NCBI GenBank assembly: GCA_029851945.1
Contig: JARKUZ010000092.1
Coordinates: forward strand, 1-64,000
Reading direction: 5' to 3'
Source: Terrisporobacter sp.
Lineage (GTDB): Bacteria > Bacillota_A > Clostridia > Peptostreptococcales > Peptostreptococcaceae
DNA: 64,000 nt
The position numbers were made by a program, and so were the translations under genes. Below the pieces are notes generated by a model that had not been told where the DNA came from, ran no database searches, and worked only from the letters and a program-made list of their open reading frames with translations. Positions 1 through 8,349 of this stretch are shown here, piece after piece; the stretch's first letter is position 1, and each line of letters begins with the position of its first letter.

Positions 1-142
1 CATAGATGAAGATAGTGTATATGTTTTTTTAGAGATAAATAGACTTAGAGATGATGATAGTTTTAATACAGATGAAGTTATGCAGAAATCTTATATTATA
101 GATTCTAAAGAGTTAGTAGAATTTATAAGTGAAAATACTTAA
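1..142 (+). CDS. 3' end of an unidentified protein
   Basis: The frame beginning at base 2 stays open for 46 codons and stops with TAA at 140-142. The visible tail is acidic and hydrophilic and ends in ISENT. Its start lies outside the window, so the family cannot be judged. It is on the same strand as the following genes. It is treated as real because the codon usage (A/T-ending) matches its neighbours and the stop is followed by a normal gap and a new ribosome binding site. Confidence 0.5.
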   Translation, partial: IDEDSVYVFLEINRLRDDDSFNTDEVMQKSYIIDSKELVEFISENT

Positions 143-193
143 AAGAATTAAGGTTGATACAAGAACTTATACAGATTTAAGGAGAAATTTCAT

Positions 194-712
194 ATGAGAA
201 AAAATATTATAATTTTTATCACAATAGCATCTATATTATTAATTTTTTGTTTTTCAATTGACCATAATTTCGGTCGCTCTTATCATCATTTTCTTACTAA
301 ATCAACTGATTTAAACAAAGAAAACGTTGAGAATATATATTTAAACGAAGAGATTGACAATGAAAAAATAGTATCTAAATATGGTAAAATATCAAATTTA
401 AGCCGAGATAATATTTTATACAATTATTATTTCTTAAAAGAAAATATTGAAATTGCAACAAATAAAGATGACAATAAAATAATTAGATTTGTTGTAAATG
501 ATAAAAATGTAAAGACAGAAAAAGGAATAAAAATCGGAGATAAAAAAGATAAAGTAGTTAAGTTGTACGGTGATAATTATTATACTCGTTTAGAGCAAGG
601 TGTTAATATTATTGGTTATGTAGACAAAGAAAAAAATTGGTCTATAGAGTTTTGGTTAGAAGAAGATGATAGGGTAGATTTTTATAGACTTGATTATAAT
701 TTTATGGAATAA
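194..712 (+). CDS. Membrane-anchored or secreted protein of unknown function
   Basis: 172 residues. One hydrophobic segment at about residues 4-22 acts as a signal or anchor, and the remainder is a charged, lysine- and aspartate-rich extracellular domain. There is no lipobox cysteine. An AAGGAG ribosome site lies 8-12 bases before the ATG. The repeated pattern GIKIGDKKDKVVKLYG near residues 113-128 resembles the short 'G-x-x-x-G-d-s' motif seen in many small secreted Firmicute proteins, but I do not recognise the family. It is a single-gene unit. Confidence 0.6.
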   Translation: MRKNIIIFITIASILLIFCFSIDHNFGRSYHHFLTKSTDLNKENVENIYLNEEIDNEKIVSKYGKISNLSRDNILYNYYFLKENIEIATNKDDNKIIRFVVNDKNVKTEKGIKIGDKKDKVVKLYGDNYYTRLEQGVNIIGYVDKEKNWSIEFWLEEDDRVDFYRLDYNFME

Positions 713-758
713 AGTGATATATGGTATAGTGAATTGTACAAATATATATTTATAATAT

Positions 759-774
759 TAATATATTGTGAATT
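759..774 (+). repeat. Interspersed repeat copy, TAATATATTGTGAATT type
   Basis: The core TAATATATTGTGAATT lies about 60 bases upstream of the 833 gene. Related copies are at 6386-6411 and 6572-6590. Confidence 0.4.
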
Positions 775-832
775 AAAAATTATTCCTATAATATTACAGA
801 AAATACAAACTTGAAAGGAGACTATAAAAATA

Positions 833-1345
833 ATGATTATACTAATTACAGGTTGTTCTCATACTGGAAAAACAACACTAGCACAAAAAATACTAGAACA
901 ATATAAATTTCCATATTTGTCTATAGACCATTTAAAAATGGGACTTATAAGGAGTGGAAATACAAATTTAACGCCAGAAGATGATACTGAACTTACTACA
1001 TATATTTGGCCTATTGTTCGAGAAATTATAAAAACAGCAATAGAAAATCATCAAAATCTTGTGGTAGAAGGATGCTATATTCCTTTTGATTGGAAGAAGG
1101 ATTTTAATGATGAATATTTGAAGGAAATTAAATATTATTGTTTAATTATGACTAAAAAATATATAGAAAAACATTTTTCAGAAATAAAAAAATATGCAAA
1201 TATAATTGAAAAGCGTGTTGATGATTCATTTTGTACTGAAGAAATGATGACAAAGGAAAATTCTATAAATTTAGAAATGTGTAAAAAATATGATTGTGAA
1301 TATATATTAATAGATGAAAACTATGAAGTTAATATTAAATTATAA
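833..1345 (+). CDS. P-loop kinase-like protein
   Basis: 170 residues. It opens with a beta strand followed by a Walker A loop, GCSHTGKTT at about residues 7-15. An Asp-His (SIDHLK, about 31-36) and VVEGCYIPF near residue 80 fit the fold of small nucleotide/metabolite kinases and Zeta-toxin-like ATPases. The substrate is not evident. An AAAGGAG site precedes the ATG. The gene stands alone; the preceding intergenic stretch carries a copy of the short repeat described at 759. It could be an adenylate-kinase-like or phosphotransferase resistance-type enzyme; only the P-loop assignment is firm. Confidence 0.7.
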   Translation: MIILITGCSHTGKTTLAQKILEQYKFPYLSIDHLKMGLIRSGNTNLTPEDDTELTTYIWPIVREIIKTAIENHQNLVVEGCYIPFDWKKDFNDEYLKEIKYYCLIMTKKYIEKHFSEIKKYANIIEKRVDDSFCTEEMMTKENSINLEMCKKYDCEYILIDENYEVNIKL

Positions 1346-1452
1346 ATTTCAATAAAGTAGATGACAGAGTATATAAGAAATACTGGGATAATTCTAAGGT
1401 TCATTTTGTAGAAAAAGATGTGTAAATTCTAATTTGTAGAGCTGATTAAGTG

Positions 1453-1476
1453 AATAATTGTTATATAATGCGAAAT
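1453..1476 (+). repeat. Interspersed repeat copy upstream of 1555
   Basis: Contains GTTATATAATGCGAA exactly as in the 46792 copy (reverse strand). Confidence 0.5.
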
Positions 1477-1554
1477 AGATATTATTTGTAGAGCATTTTA
1501 TATAGAGAGATAAATACCAATTTATTAGCTTATATAACAGAGGGGGGATTAATA

Positions 1555-1872
1555 TTGGTTGGAGATTTAATTAACATTATGTTTTCTAGTTTTACATTTT
1601 ACATTATCTACAGTCTATTATATAGAGTAAATCAAGTTAATCGTTATGTAAAAAAATCAACTTTAGATGGTACATATAGTGAAGAATATAAATTAATGTA
1701 TAGTAATCATTTGAAAGGCCAGTGTATTGGGGCTTCTATAATAATAGGAATTATTAATTTATTAGAAAAATTTACGAACATAATATTCGCTATAGCAATA
1801 GGTGCTATTATAGGATTATGTTTAAGAGCTATTTTTAATAAGTATTACCCTAATCCTAAAGATAATATATAA
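1555..1872 (+). CDS. Small integral membrane protein, unknown
   Basis: 105 residues from a TTG start placed 9 bases after a strong AGGGGGG ribosome site. It has about three hydrophobic segments: residues 3-20, and two close together at about 60-95. A short cytoplasmic-looking charged tail follows. No family recognised. It belongs to the run of small membrane-protein genes that each follow a TATATAATGCGAA-like repeat, here at 1453-1476. Confidence 0.5.
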   Translation: MVGDLINIMFSSFTFYIIYSLLYRVNQVNRYVKKSTLDGTYSEEYKLMYSNHLKGQCIGASIIIGIINLLEKFTNIIFAIAIGAIIGLCLRAIFNKYYPNPKDNI

Positions 1873-1950
1873 AAAAATATATATGTAATATAGTTGATTA
1901 TACACAATTTTAATAAATTGAGGAATAAAAAATATGGAGAATAAACTACT

Positions 1951-2343
1951 ATGAAAAAAAGAGTTCTATATTTTATAATTACTAGTCTAGTTATGCTGAT
2001 GGGACTGCTATCGAGGAAATTTATGTTTATATTCCCTAAGAATATTGCCCCATTTGTAGGAGATATGTTTTGGGCTATGATGGTTTACTTTGGTTTTAGG
2101 TTTTTACTTCCAAAGTTAGCATTATTAAAAAGTTTTAATATAGCACTTATTTTTTCTTTTGCTATAGAGATAAGTCAGCTATATCAATCTAATTGGATAA
2201 ATACCATACGCAAAACTACTATTGGAGGTCTAGTACTTGGACATGGTTTTTTGTGGATGGATTTAATAAGCTATACTATAGGGGTTATAATTGCTGTAAT
2301 AATAGATAAAGCGTTAAGTCATGCTAAATCTAATAAAGAGTGA
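1951..2343 (+). CDS. DUF2809 family membrane protein
   Basis: 130 residues with four predicted membrane helices. The features typical of DUF2809 are visible: LLSRKF near the first helix, FVGDMFWAMMVYFGFRFL at about residues 35-52, then an EISQLYQ segment near 72-78 and a terminal DLISYTIG helix. Family members are small bacterial membrane proteins of unknown role. The ATG follows a weak purine run. It is monocistronic between short intergenic repeats. Confidence 0.75.
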   Translation: MKKRVLYFIITSLVMLMGLLSRKFMFIFPKNIAPFVGDMFWAMMVYFGFRFLLPKLALLKSFNIALIFSFAIEISQLYQSNWINTIRKTTIGGLVLGHGFLWMDLISYTIGVIIAVIIDKALSHAKSNKE

Positions 2344-2373
2344 AATTGAAGAAACGGGAAATAGAATTGTAAA

Positions 2374-2392
2374 GTTGCTATATAATACGCAA
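2374..2392 (+). repeat. Interspersed repeat copy upstream of 2444
   Basis: Contains GCTATATAATACGCAA, a variant of the core. Confidence 0.4.
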
Positions 2393-2443
2393 TAATGATA
2401 TTTTTTATATCATATATTTAAAAATTATTTGGAGGGGAAATAT

Positions 2444-2674
2444 ATGTTAAATAATTGGAACTTTAAGAAACATATAATTATGTCAATAATAATTTCAATG
2501 ATTGTATGTTTACTGTCATATATTATAATTAATCCATCAAGCTCAGCAGTTACGGGGTTACTTTTCACAAATGGAGTGGTTATGTCTATAAATACGGGAA
2601 TTGTTAATATAGTTGTCATAACATCAATAACATTACTATTAACTTTATTTAGTTATAAAATAATAAAAAAATAA
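2444..2674 (+). CDS. Small membrane protein, two helices, unknown
   Basis: 76 residues starting MLNNWNFKK. An upstream in-frame TTG at 2429 is less likely, because the ideal GGAGGGG ribosome site (2431-2437) sits between it and the ATG at 2444. Two hydrophobic helices are predicted at about residues 12-32 and 47-70, followed by a lysine-rich end. No family recognised. It is preceded by a repeat copy at 2374-2392. Confidence 0.5.
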   Translation: MLNNWNFKKHIIMSIIISMIVCLLSYIIINPSSSAVTGLLFTNGVVMSINTGIVNIVVITSITLLLTLFSYKIIKK

Positions 2675-2708
2675 CTAATAACTTATAATCCATCGAGTAG
2701 ATTAGATG

Positions 2709-2735
2709 AACAATTATTATATAACGTGAAGTAAA
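2709..2735 (+). repeat. Interspersed repeat copy upstream of 2908
   Basis: Contains TTATATAACGTGAAGTAA, sharing its 3' half exactly with the 6860 copy (GTGAAGTAA). Confidence 0.5.
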
Positions 2736-2907
2736 GGCTAAATAAATTTAGAGAGAAAAAAATTATGGATATTTCATCAGTATATACTATAGGTATATCT
2801 ATAATTAGAGCAAGATATTTAATTGGGAATAGCATAGGAAATAGATTGATTTGTTTCAACAAATGTCAAGTACATAAAGATGAAACTAGAATTTGTAGGG
2901 GGCGCTT

Positions 2908-3582
2908 ATGGATAAAAAGACTGTAGGAATAGTAGTTGAAAATGATTATGATGATATACTTTACCATGAAAATAACTTTTTTATAGAAATGGAAATTGGT
3001 AAAAATGATGATTTAAGGCTTACACTGGAATATAAGCTTAGTGAAATACTAGACGAAAAAGCATTTAGGATAGATAAGATTTCTAAAAAAACTCATAAGA
3101 TTGATTTATCAAACCAATGCAATAATACTGAAACTATTATCATGTACTTAGTTAAGGTTTATATGTACAGAGATAATTCGAAATTTTTGTCTAAAGAAGA
3201 TATTCTAGATAATCTATCTACATCTTTATACAGAGACTATTATCTAAAATATATTATAAGATATGACAAGTATCGTTATCTAGTAGACTCATGTGTGTCT
3301 ACGATTATTTATCTATTTTGGATTATATATATACTTGGGTTTCCTACTGAAATTAGAACTAAATTTTTATTCGATACTTTATTTTATAACTTTTGGATCG
3401 CTATTCTTATGTACATAGCACTGCCAGTATTTATTTTATATAAGTTTATTGTACCTAGTATTGTAAATTATTTATTAAATTATGATATAAGTAAAAAAAC
3501 TCTTAAGATAAGCAGGTGGCTATATAGGATAGCAAATATTTTATTTTTCATTATTTTATTTAAAGATACGTGGAGTAAGTAA
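2908..3582 (+). CDS. Membrane protein with soluble N-terminal domain, unknown
   Basis: 224 residues. The first roughly 125 are soluble and charged. The C-terminal part has three hydrophobic helices at about residues 130-148, 158-182 and 205-220. A GGGGGCG ribosome site precedes the ATG. No motif recognised. The layout (cytosolic head, C-terminal membrane bundle) would suit a sensor or anchor protein, but that is only inference. Confidence 0.55.
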   Translation: MDKKTVGIVVENDYDDILYHENNFFIEMEIGKNDDLRLTLEYKLSEILDEKAFRIDKISKKTHKIDLSNQCNNTETIIMYLVKVYMYRDNSKFLSKEDILDNLSTSLYRDYYLKYIIRYDKYRYLVDSCVSTIIYLFWIIYILGFPTEIRTKFLFDTLFYNFWIAILMYIALPVFILYKFIVPSIVNYLLNYDISKKTLKISRWLYRIANILFFIILFKDTWSK

Positions 3583-3685
3583 TACTTAAAACAGGTTTAA
3601 AAATACCGACTGCAATCTTCAAATTTTTAATAGAATGAGAAATAATAGTTATATAAATATAGGGATATTGAGGGGGAATTAACTA

Positions 3686-3940
3686 GTGTGGAAAAAGATT
3701 TGGAACATATTTAGATATTTATTATTAGTTATATTAATTATAGGTACTATTAATGCACTATATTTACATGAATTAAAACTTATGTTTGATGGAATTATAC
3801 TTATTTTGTTTTGGATATCAATGATACTAAAAGATAAATCATCAGATAAAAATAAAGTTGCATCAATCGTATATTATAGTACTGCTGTAATAATAGCAGC
3901 TTCTATTATTCTTGAAGTATTTTTCGGATTAAATATTTAA
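3686..3940 (+). CDS. Small membrane protein, unknown
   Basis: 84 residues from a GTG start 8 bases after GAGGGGGA. Three hydrophobic stretches cover most of the protein (about residues 8-25, 30-47 and 60-80), with a short KDKSSDKNK loop between the second and third. No family recognised. A repeat-like sequence with the core AATAGTTATATAA lies about 35 bases upstream. The gap to the next gene is 35 bases, so the two may be cotranscribed. Confidence 0.5.
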   Translation: MWKKIWNIFRYLLLVILIIGTINALYLHELKLMFDGIILILFWISMILKDKSSDKNKVASIVYYSTAVIIAASIILEVFFGLNI

Positions 3941-3975
3941 AAAATTGATGTATTTACTAGAAGAGGGGGAAAGAA

Positions 3976-4302
3976 ATGGAAGGTTTGTGGATAATGATAA
4001 TAGCTACAGTTTTATCATCAGCAACTTTTAGTTTTTTATTTTATATTTTAAACTACAGGATATGTGGTGTATTTGAGCCAATGCAAAGAGATTTAGGTAG
4101 TTTAAGTAATGTAAATAGACGTATTTTAAGCTTTGCGGGTTATGTCTTGGTAATATTAATAACTGCTTTTTTGAAGGTGAGCTTAGGCGTTAGTAGTATT
4201 ATATGCGGTTTAATTTTAGGATTTCTAGGATCTATAATAGATACATGCTTTAGAAATAATATTATAGAAATTATTACTAACAAAAATAATGAACAATTTT
4301 AG
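3976..4302 (+). CDS. Small membrane protein, intact paralogue of the 6614 fragment
   Basis: 108 residues, about three membrane helices (residues 3-24, 47-65, 70-90) with a conserved-looking central loop FEPMQRDLGSLSNVN. A GAGGGGGAAAG ribosome site precedes the ATG. The first roughly 60 residues are almost identical to a second copy at 6614, which is truncated, so this is the full-length member of a local duplication. Function unknown. Confidence 0.55.
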   Translation: MEGLWIMIIATVLSSATFSFLFYILNYRICGVFEPMQRDLGSLSNVNRRILSFAGYVLVILITAFLKVSLGVSSIICGLILGFLGSIIDTCFRNNIIEIITNKNNEQF

Positions 4303-4504
4303 TAAATTACGAAATAAGACTATCTTAGAATACTTCAATTACAAAGATAGATTTATTTTAATTTTAAGTGTATTATTAATAATAAGAAAATAAGATTATT
4401 TAAGTTTATCAAATAAGTCAGGGGAAATCTAAGAAATATATAATTTTTGAAAAAATCAATTTATTAAATAGGAGAGATAACTAAAAGGGGATAATAAAGG
4501 GAAT

Positions 4505-5875
4505 ATGAAAAATAAAAAAGTTTTAACTATAGTATCAGCGTTAATTTTAATATTATCAACAGGATGTACAAGTTCAAATATAACAGAAATAAATGTTGTA
4601 GCAACGACAGACTTGCATGGTGAAATACCATACAACATAACTGAATACATAAAAATAGAAAAAGAAAATAATATAAACACAGTAGTGGTAGATGCAGGAG
4701 ATTTCTTTGATATTAGGGTTTATGGAACTCCGATGAGGAAATATTTTGATGATAGACAAAATAATGTAGAACAAGGAAAAGAGCAATATATAGAAATGCC
4801 ATTAGCGAAAGAAATGAAAGATGCTGGGTATGATGCTGTAGTTCTAGGAAACCATGAATTTGTATCAAACAATAAATTTTATCTAGATAATATGGTATCA
4901 GACTTTGAAAAATATAATGTAGACATCTTATCAGCAAACACTTATAAGAAAGATAATACAAATTATGTAAAACCATATACCATAAAGGAGATAAATACAG
5001 AGTATGGAAGTGTAAATTTAGGCATACTTGGACTTACTATAAAAGAAGTAGGTGAATCTGTTGATGAGTCTAGAGAATTAAAAGATATGCCACAATATAA
5101 TGAAGAATTATACATAAATGATTTAGTAGATGAAGCTAAAAAATGGGTAAAAGTAATGCAAGAAGAAGAAAATACAGATGTAATAGTAGCAGTAGCACAT
5201 AGTGGAGAAAAACCTAAAAAACCTAAAAATCCAGGAAATAGAATACAAGAATTAGCACAAGAAGTAGACGGAATAGATGCTATAGTTGCAGGTCATACAC
5301 ATCAAACCTTTGAACAACATAACTATAAAAATAGTAAAGGTGAAGAAGTTATAGTCACTCAGCCTGGAAAGCATGGTGAGACTATATCTAAAATAACTTT
5401 TCAATTAAAAAATCAAAATGGTGATTGGAAGATAGTAAATAAATATGTAAAATTAACAGAATTTGATACAACTAAATTGGATGAAAGTGTAGGTGAATTA
5501 CTATCTAAAATAGCAGGCTTAAAAAGTGATGATAAAGAAATACACTTAAGCGAATTAGTTTCATTTAAGTGGGATAAGGCTTATGTATTTGATACAAATA
5601 TTAATATAGATAAAATTTATGAAACTGTTGGATATAAATGGCAAAGTATTGTATCAAAAGATAAAGATAGTGAATTGCAAATGGTATTTATGAATGATGG
5701 TAAAGTAGCTTGTTATTTATATGGTGATATTAATGATATGGATATAAGTATTAACTTTGATAAATCATCTTATAAGGATGGGGTTATAGAAATTTATCCA
5801 AATAAAAATGATGAATTTAAGGTAAAAAAAGGAGAAAAAGAGTATCAAACATATTTGACATATATATCAAACTAA
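4505..5875 (+). CDS. 5'-nucleotidase/metallophosphoesterase lipoprotein
   Basis: 456 residues. The signal peptide ends in a lipobox, STGC, with the lipid-modified Cys at 21. The calcineurin-like metallophosphatase motifs appear in order: TDLHGE (D36, H38), DAGDFFD near 66, LGNHEF near 115, VAHSGE near 210 and AGHTHQ near 241. These bind two metal ions in UshA/CpdB-type enzymes, which hydrolyse nucleotides or cyclic nucleotides outside the cell. The C-terminal part (about 330-456) is shorter than, and unlike, the usual 5'-nucleotidase C domain, so substrate range is uncertain. It stands alone and is probably a scavenging enzyme. Confidence 0.85.
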   Translation: MKNKKVLTIVSALILILSTGCTSSNITEINVVATTDLHGEIPYNITEYIKIEKENNINTVVVDAGDFFDIRVYGTPMRKYFDDRQNNVEQGKEQYIEMPLAKEMKDAGYDAVVLGNHEFVSNNKFYLDNMVSDFEKYNVDILSANTYKKDNTNYVKPYTIKEINTEYGSVNLGILGLTIKEVGESVDESRELKDMPQYNEELYINDLVDEAKKWVKVMQEEENTDVIVAVAHSGEKPKKPKNPGNRIQELAQEVDGIDAIVAGHTHQTFEQHNYKNSKGEEVIVTQPGKHGETISKITFQLKNQNGDWKIVNKYVKLTEFDTTKLDESVGELLSKIAGLKSDDKEIHLSELVSFKWDKAYVFDTNINIDKIYETVGYKWQSIVSKDKDSELQMVFMNDGKVACYLYGDINDMDISINFDKSSYKDGVIEIYPNKNDEFKVKKGEKEYQTYLTYISN

Positions 5876-6044
5876 AGGATAAAACAAATAAACTTTTACA
5901 ATTGAGATGAATATATATCTAATCATAGAGTAAGTACTTTTAGTTTTAATAAAAAATACATAAATTTAATATATTGCAAAAGAACTGAAAGAGTTTATTT
6001 TTATAAACTAAATTTAAAATAAATTCTTATCTTGGGGGAGTAAA

Positions 6045-6383
6045 ATGGTAATAATTTCGGGGATAATTATGTACTTTGTGGGTGTGATTTGTAAATATTT
6101 ACATGATGATTATAAGCAATACCCTAATATACATGTGGGTTACAAAATAGGTACTGGGATGAAAGATAAAGAAACTTGGGAAGAAGCAAATAATTATATT
6201 TATAAGGCTTGTACAATGTCTCTTATATTTGCAATAAGCTTTGTAGGATTAACTAATTTAATGAATTTAAAACTTCCAAGTGCAGTTTATTGTATATCAG
6301 AAGTATTGATTTTAGTTGGACCTATAGTTTCGACGGAAATTCATTCATACAGATTTAATAAAAATAAAGATGTTAATAATTAG
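6045..6383 (+). CDS. SdpI-family membrane protein
   Basis: 112 residues, three hydrophobic helices. The loop HVGYKIGTGMKDKETWEEAN (about residues 26-45) matches the conserved SdpI/YhfL signature (G-x-R/K-T...W-x-x-A-N). In Bacillus, SdpI confers immunity to the SdpC toxin and acts as a signal transducer; many homologues have unknown roles. It starts after a CTTGGGGGAG site. It could protect against a peptide toxin, but no toxin gene is visible beside it. Confidence 0.65.
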   Translation: MVIISGIIMYFVGVICKYLHDDYKQYPNIHVGYKIGTGMKDKETWEEANNYIYKACTMSLIFAISFVGLTNLMNLKLPSAVYCISEVLILVGPIVSTEIHSYRFNKNKDVNN

Positions 6384-6385
6384 TT

Positions 6386-6411
6386 ATTCACAATTTTAAT
6401 ATATTGCGAAT
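6386..6411 (+). repeat. Imperfect inverted repeat upstream of the 6440 gene
   Basis: ATTCACAAT at 6386-6394 faces ATTGCGAAT at 6403-6411, one mismatch. Confidence 0.5.
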
Positions 6412-6439
6412 TTTAATTACAAATAAAGGGGATAAAGAA

Positions 6440-6571
6440 ATGAAATCAAAAGATAAAAAAATATTAATATCATTAGCTATAGTAGTAACTATTGGATTTA
6501 TTGGAGTTAAAGCCTTCGGTTTCCAATTTGCAGCTCCAGCTAAATTTGCAATCTTTAGTATTGAAGAGTAA
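6440..6571 (+). CDS. Short membrane peptide, 43 residues
   Basis: ATG at 6440 follows AAAGGGGATAAAG, a good ribosome site. The product is 43 residues: a basic start (MKSKDKK), a hydrophobic helix at about residues 8-23 with small residues, a short FGFQFAAPAKF stretch and an acidic end. It may be a single-pass membrane peptide. No family recognised. A clear inverted-repeat element at 6386-6411 lies just upstream. Confidence 0.4.
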   Translation: MKSKDKKILISLAIVVTIGFIGVKAFGFQFAAPAKFAIFSIEE

Positions 6572-6590
6572 TTTTAATATATTGTGAATT
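6572..6590 (+). repeat. Interspersed repeat copy upstream of the 6614 fragment
   Basis: TTTTAATATATTGTGAATT, close to the 6386 element's right half. Confidence 0.45.
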
Positions 6591-6613
6591 ATGTACAAAA
6601 ATATGAGAAAGAA

Positions 6614-6799
6614 ATGGAATATGTGTGGTTAATGACAATAGCTACAGTTTTGTCATCAGCAACTTTTAGTTTTTTATTTTATATTTTAAATTACATGATA
6701 TGTGGTATATTTGAGCCAATGCAAAGAGATCTTGGAAATTTAAGTAATGTAAATGGACGTATTTTAAGTTTTACATGTTATGTATTGGTAATTTTATAA
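6614..6799 (+). pseudogene. Truncated duplicate of the 3976 membrane-protein gene
   Basis: The first roughly 60 residues match the 3976 protein closely, including SSATFSFLFYILNY and FEPMQRDLGNLSNVN. The frame then stops after VIL. At the DNA level the copies diverge at about 6790, where one base is missing relative to copy 1. Reading on in the shifted frame gives a hydrophobic and then lysine-rich tail ending near 6856, so the downstream part was also shortened. No strong ribosome site is present. Confidence 0.6.
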
Positions 6800-6859
6800 T
6801 TATTTTATTTACGATTTTAGAAACCTTTATTAAGAAAAAAATCAAATCAGATAATTAAA

Positions 6860-6891
6860 TTACTTCACAATAGCTATATAGTGTGAAGTAA
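6860..6891 (+). repeat. Perfect inverted repeat upstream of the 6958 GNAT gene
   Basis: TTACTTCACA at 6860-6869 pairs exactly with TGTGAAGTAA at 6882-6891 around ATAGCTATATAG. Confidence 0.6.
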
Positions 6892-6957
6892 AGATAATTT
6901 ATATATGATATAGATAATCAGGAATTTAACGATTAGATTATTTTAGGGAGCTTTAAA

Positions 6958-7401
6958 ATGAAAATAGAAATAGTAAAAGACAATAAAAAATATTTTTTAG
7001 ATTTGTTACTATTAGCAGATGAACAAGAAAATATGATTGATAAATATATTGAAAGAGGTATTATGTTTGCAATGCATGATGACGGTTTAAAAGGAATTTG
7101 TGTAGTAACTAAAGAGGATGATAGAACGTATGAAATAAAAAATATTGCTATTTATAAAGAATTTCATGGTAAGGGATATGGAAGAAAATTGGTTGAGTAT
7201 GTTTTTGAATACTTTAAAAATGATTGTGACACTATGTATGTAGGAACAGGTGATAGTCCTTTAACAGTACCTTTTTATGAAAAATGTGGATTTGTAGAGT
7301 CTCATAGAATTAAAAATTTTTTTATAGATAATTATGATAATCCAATTTATGAATATGGAAAGCAATTAACTGATATGGTCTATTTAAAGAAAGAATTGTA
7401 A
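6958..7401 (+). CDS. GNAT-family N-acetyltransferase
   Basis: 147 residues. The acetyl-CoA loop is seen as GKGYGRKLVEYV (about residues 71-82, the R/Q-x-x-G-x-G/A motif A), preceded by the beta-4 strand YEIKNIAIYKEFHG and followed by PFYEKCGF (about 103-110), the usual GNAT motif B. The substrate amine is not predictable. A TTAGGGAG site precedes the ATG. It is a single-gene unit behind a perfect 10-bp inverted repeat. Confidence 0.85.
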   Translation: MKIEIVKDNKKYFLDLLLLADEQENMIDKYIERGIMFAMHDDGLKGICVVTKEDDRTYEIKNIAIYKEFHGKGYGRKLVEYVFEYFKNDCDTMYVGTGDSPLTVPFYEKCGFVESHRIKNFFIDNYDNPIYEYGKQLTDMVYLKKEL

Positions 7402-7500
7402 GTACATATATACTTATAAGTTTCAATTTATATAATAGATTTAATGAACAATATTATTAAATTGATAATCAAAAATCTAATATATTAAGGAGAGTAAAGT

Positions 7501-7662
7501 ATGTCTGATTCTGTAAAATATATGATATCATTATTTTTATCAATACTATTATTTGATTTTTTATTTTATAAACTAAACTTCAGATTTGGATTATTGCTCT
7601 CACTTAGAAATATGTGTTTCAAGGATAACGATATAGAAAGTATTAAACAAGATAATAAATAA
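7501..7662 (+). CDS. Small single-pass membrane protein, 53 residues
   Basis: ATG at 7501 after AAGGAGAGTAAAGT, an excellent ribosome site. The 53-residue product has one hydrophobic stretch (about residues 7-33) interrupted by polar residues, and a charged C-terminus ending in KQDNK. No family recognised. Its A/T-rich codon use and ribosome site support translation. Confidence 0.45.
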   Translation: MSDSVKYMISLFLSILLFDFLFYKLNFRFGLLLSLRNMCFKDNDIESIKQDNK

Positions 7663-7736
7663 AAATAATATAAGTAATTAAAGTAATAAGATACATATTT
7701 AAGATAATCAAAAAAAGAAGATAAGGAGACATACTT

Positions 7737-8225
7737 ATGAGAAGTATTATAACGGGAATTATAGTAGTAGCAATGATTTTAACTACTACAGGATGTAGCA
7801 CACAAAATAAAACAGAAAATAATTCACAGGTAAAAAAATCTGAAACTAATGTGGTTGATGAAAAAGAAACTAAGATTTTAGAAGTCAAAGTTAATTTAAA
7901 AGAATCAGGCAAAAGAGGAGCAAACTCTATAAATGTTTTGCAAGAAGAGGCTAAAAGTAGCTTAAGTAATGGTGCTAAAAATGCCTTTAATATTGATTTA
8001 AAAAAGGGACAATCTTTAAAAATATCTACAGAAGAAGAAGCGCCAATCGCAGTAATGTTAAAAAATAATTCTAATGAAAAGTACGTATACAATAAGACTG
8101 AGAAGCCTAAAGATAATTCTATTCTAATTAATCCAGTTGATGAAGATGGGAAATATGAATTAATGGTAGATTTTAATGAGATAGAAGTATTTAATTTTGA
8201 TGTATTTATAATTAATGCTGATTAA
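7737..8225 (+). CDS. Lipoprotein of unknown function
   Basis: 162 residues. The signal peptide ends in a lipobox, TTGC, with Cys at 20. A Ser/Asn-rich linker follows, then a domain of about 110 residues ending DVFIINAD. The C-terminal 35 residues recur as a stand-alone fragment at 11724-11855, so this gene belonged to a duplicated pair. AAGGAGACAT precedes the ATG. A strong terminator hairpin follows at 8293-8328. Confidence 0.65.
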   Translation: MRSIITGIIVVAMILTTTGCSTQNKTENNSQVKKSETNVVDEKETKILEVKVNLKESGKRGANSINVLQEEAKSSLSNGAKNAFNIDLKKGQSLKISTEEEAPIAVMLKNNSNEKYVYNKTEKPKDNSILINPVDEDGKYELMVDFNEIEVFNFDVFIINAD

Positions 8226-8292
8226 TATATCTTTCTTCGTTGATAAAAAATACCAAAACTGATATAATTTTGTTAATGAAATATACATAATA

Positions 8293-8328
8293 AGACCATG
8301 AAGGTTTTAACCTTTGTGGTCTTTTTTT
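8293..8328 (+). terminator. Rho-independent terminator after the 7737 lipoprotein gene
   Basis: An AGACC...GGTCT stem with an inner AAGGTT/AACCTT arm is followed by a run of seven T residues. Confidence 0.8.
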
Positions 8329-8349
8329 GTAAAAAAATAGGAGGGGGAT

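Noticed and set aside
2765..2926. 53-codon open frame starting MDISSVYTIG upstream of the 2908 gene
   Set aside because: Weak ribosome site, overlaps the start of a better gene, no recognisable features; probably chance or an old remnant.
700..8300. Integron with attC-like sites
   Set aside because: Repeats and single-gene units look cassette-like, but no integrase gene is present and the repeats do not show the paired core sites of attC; kept only as one hypothesis.
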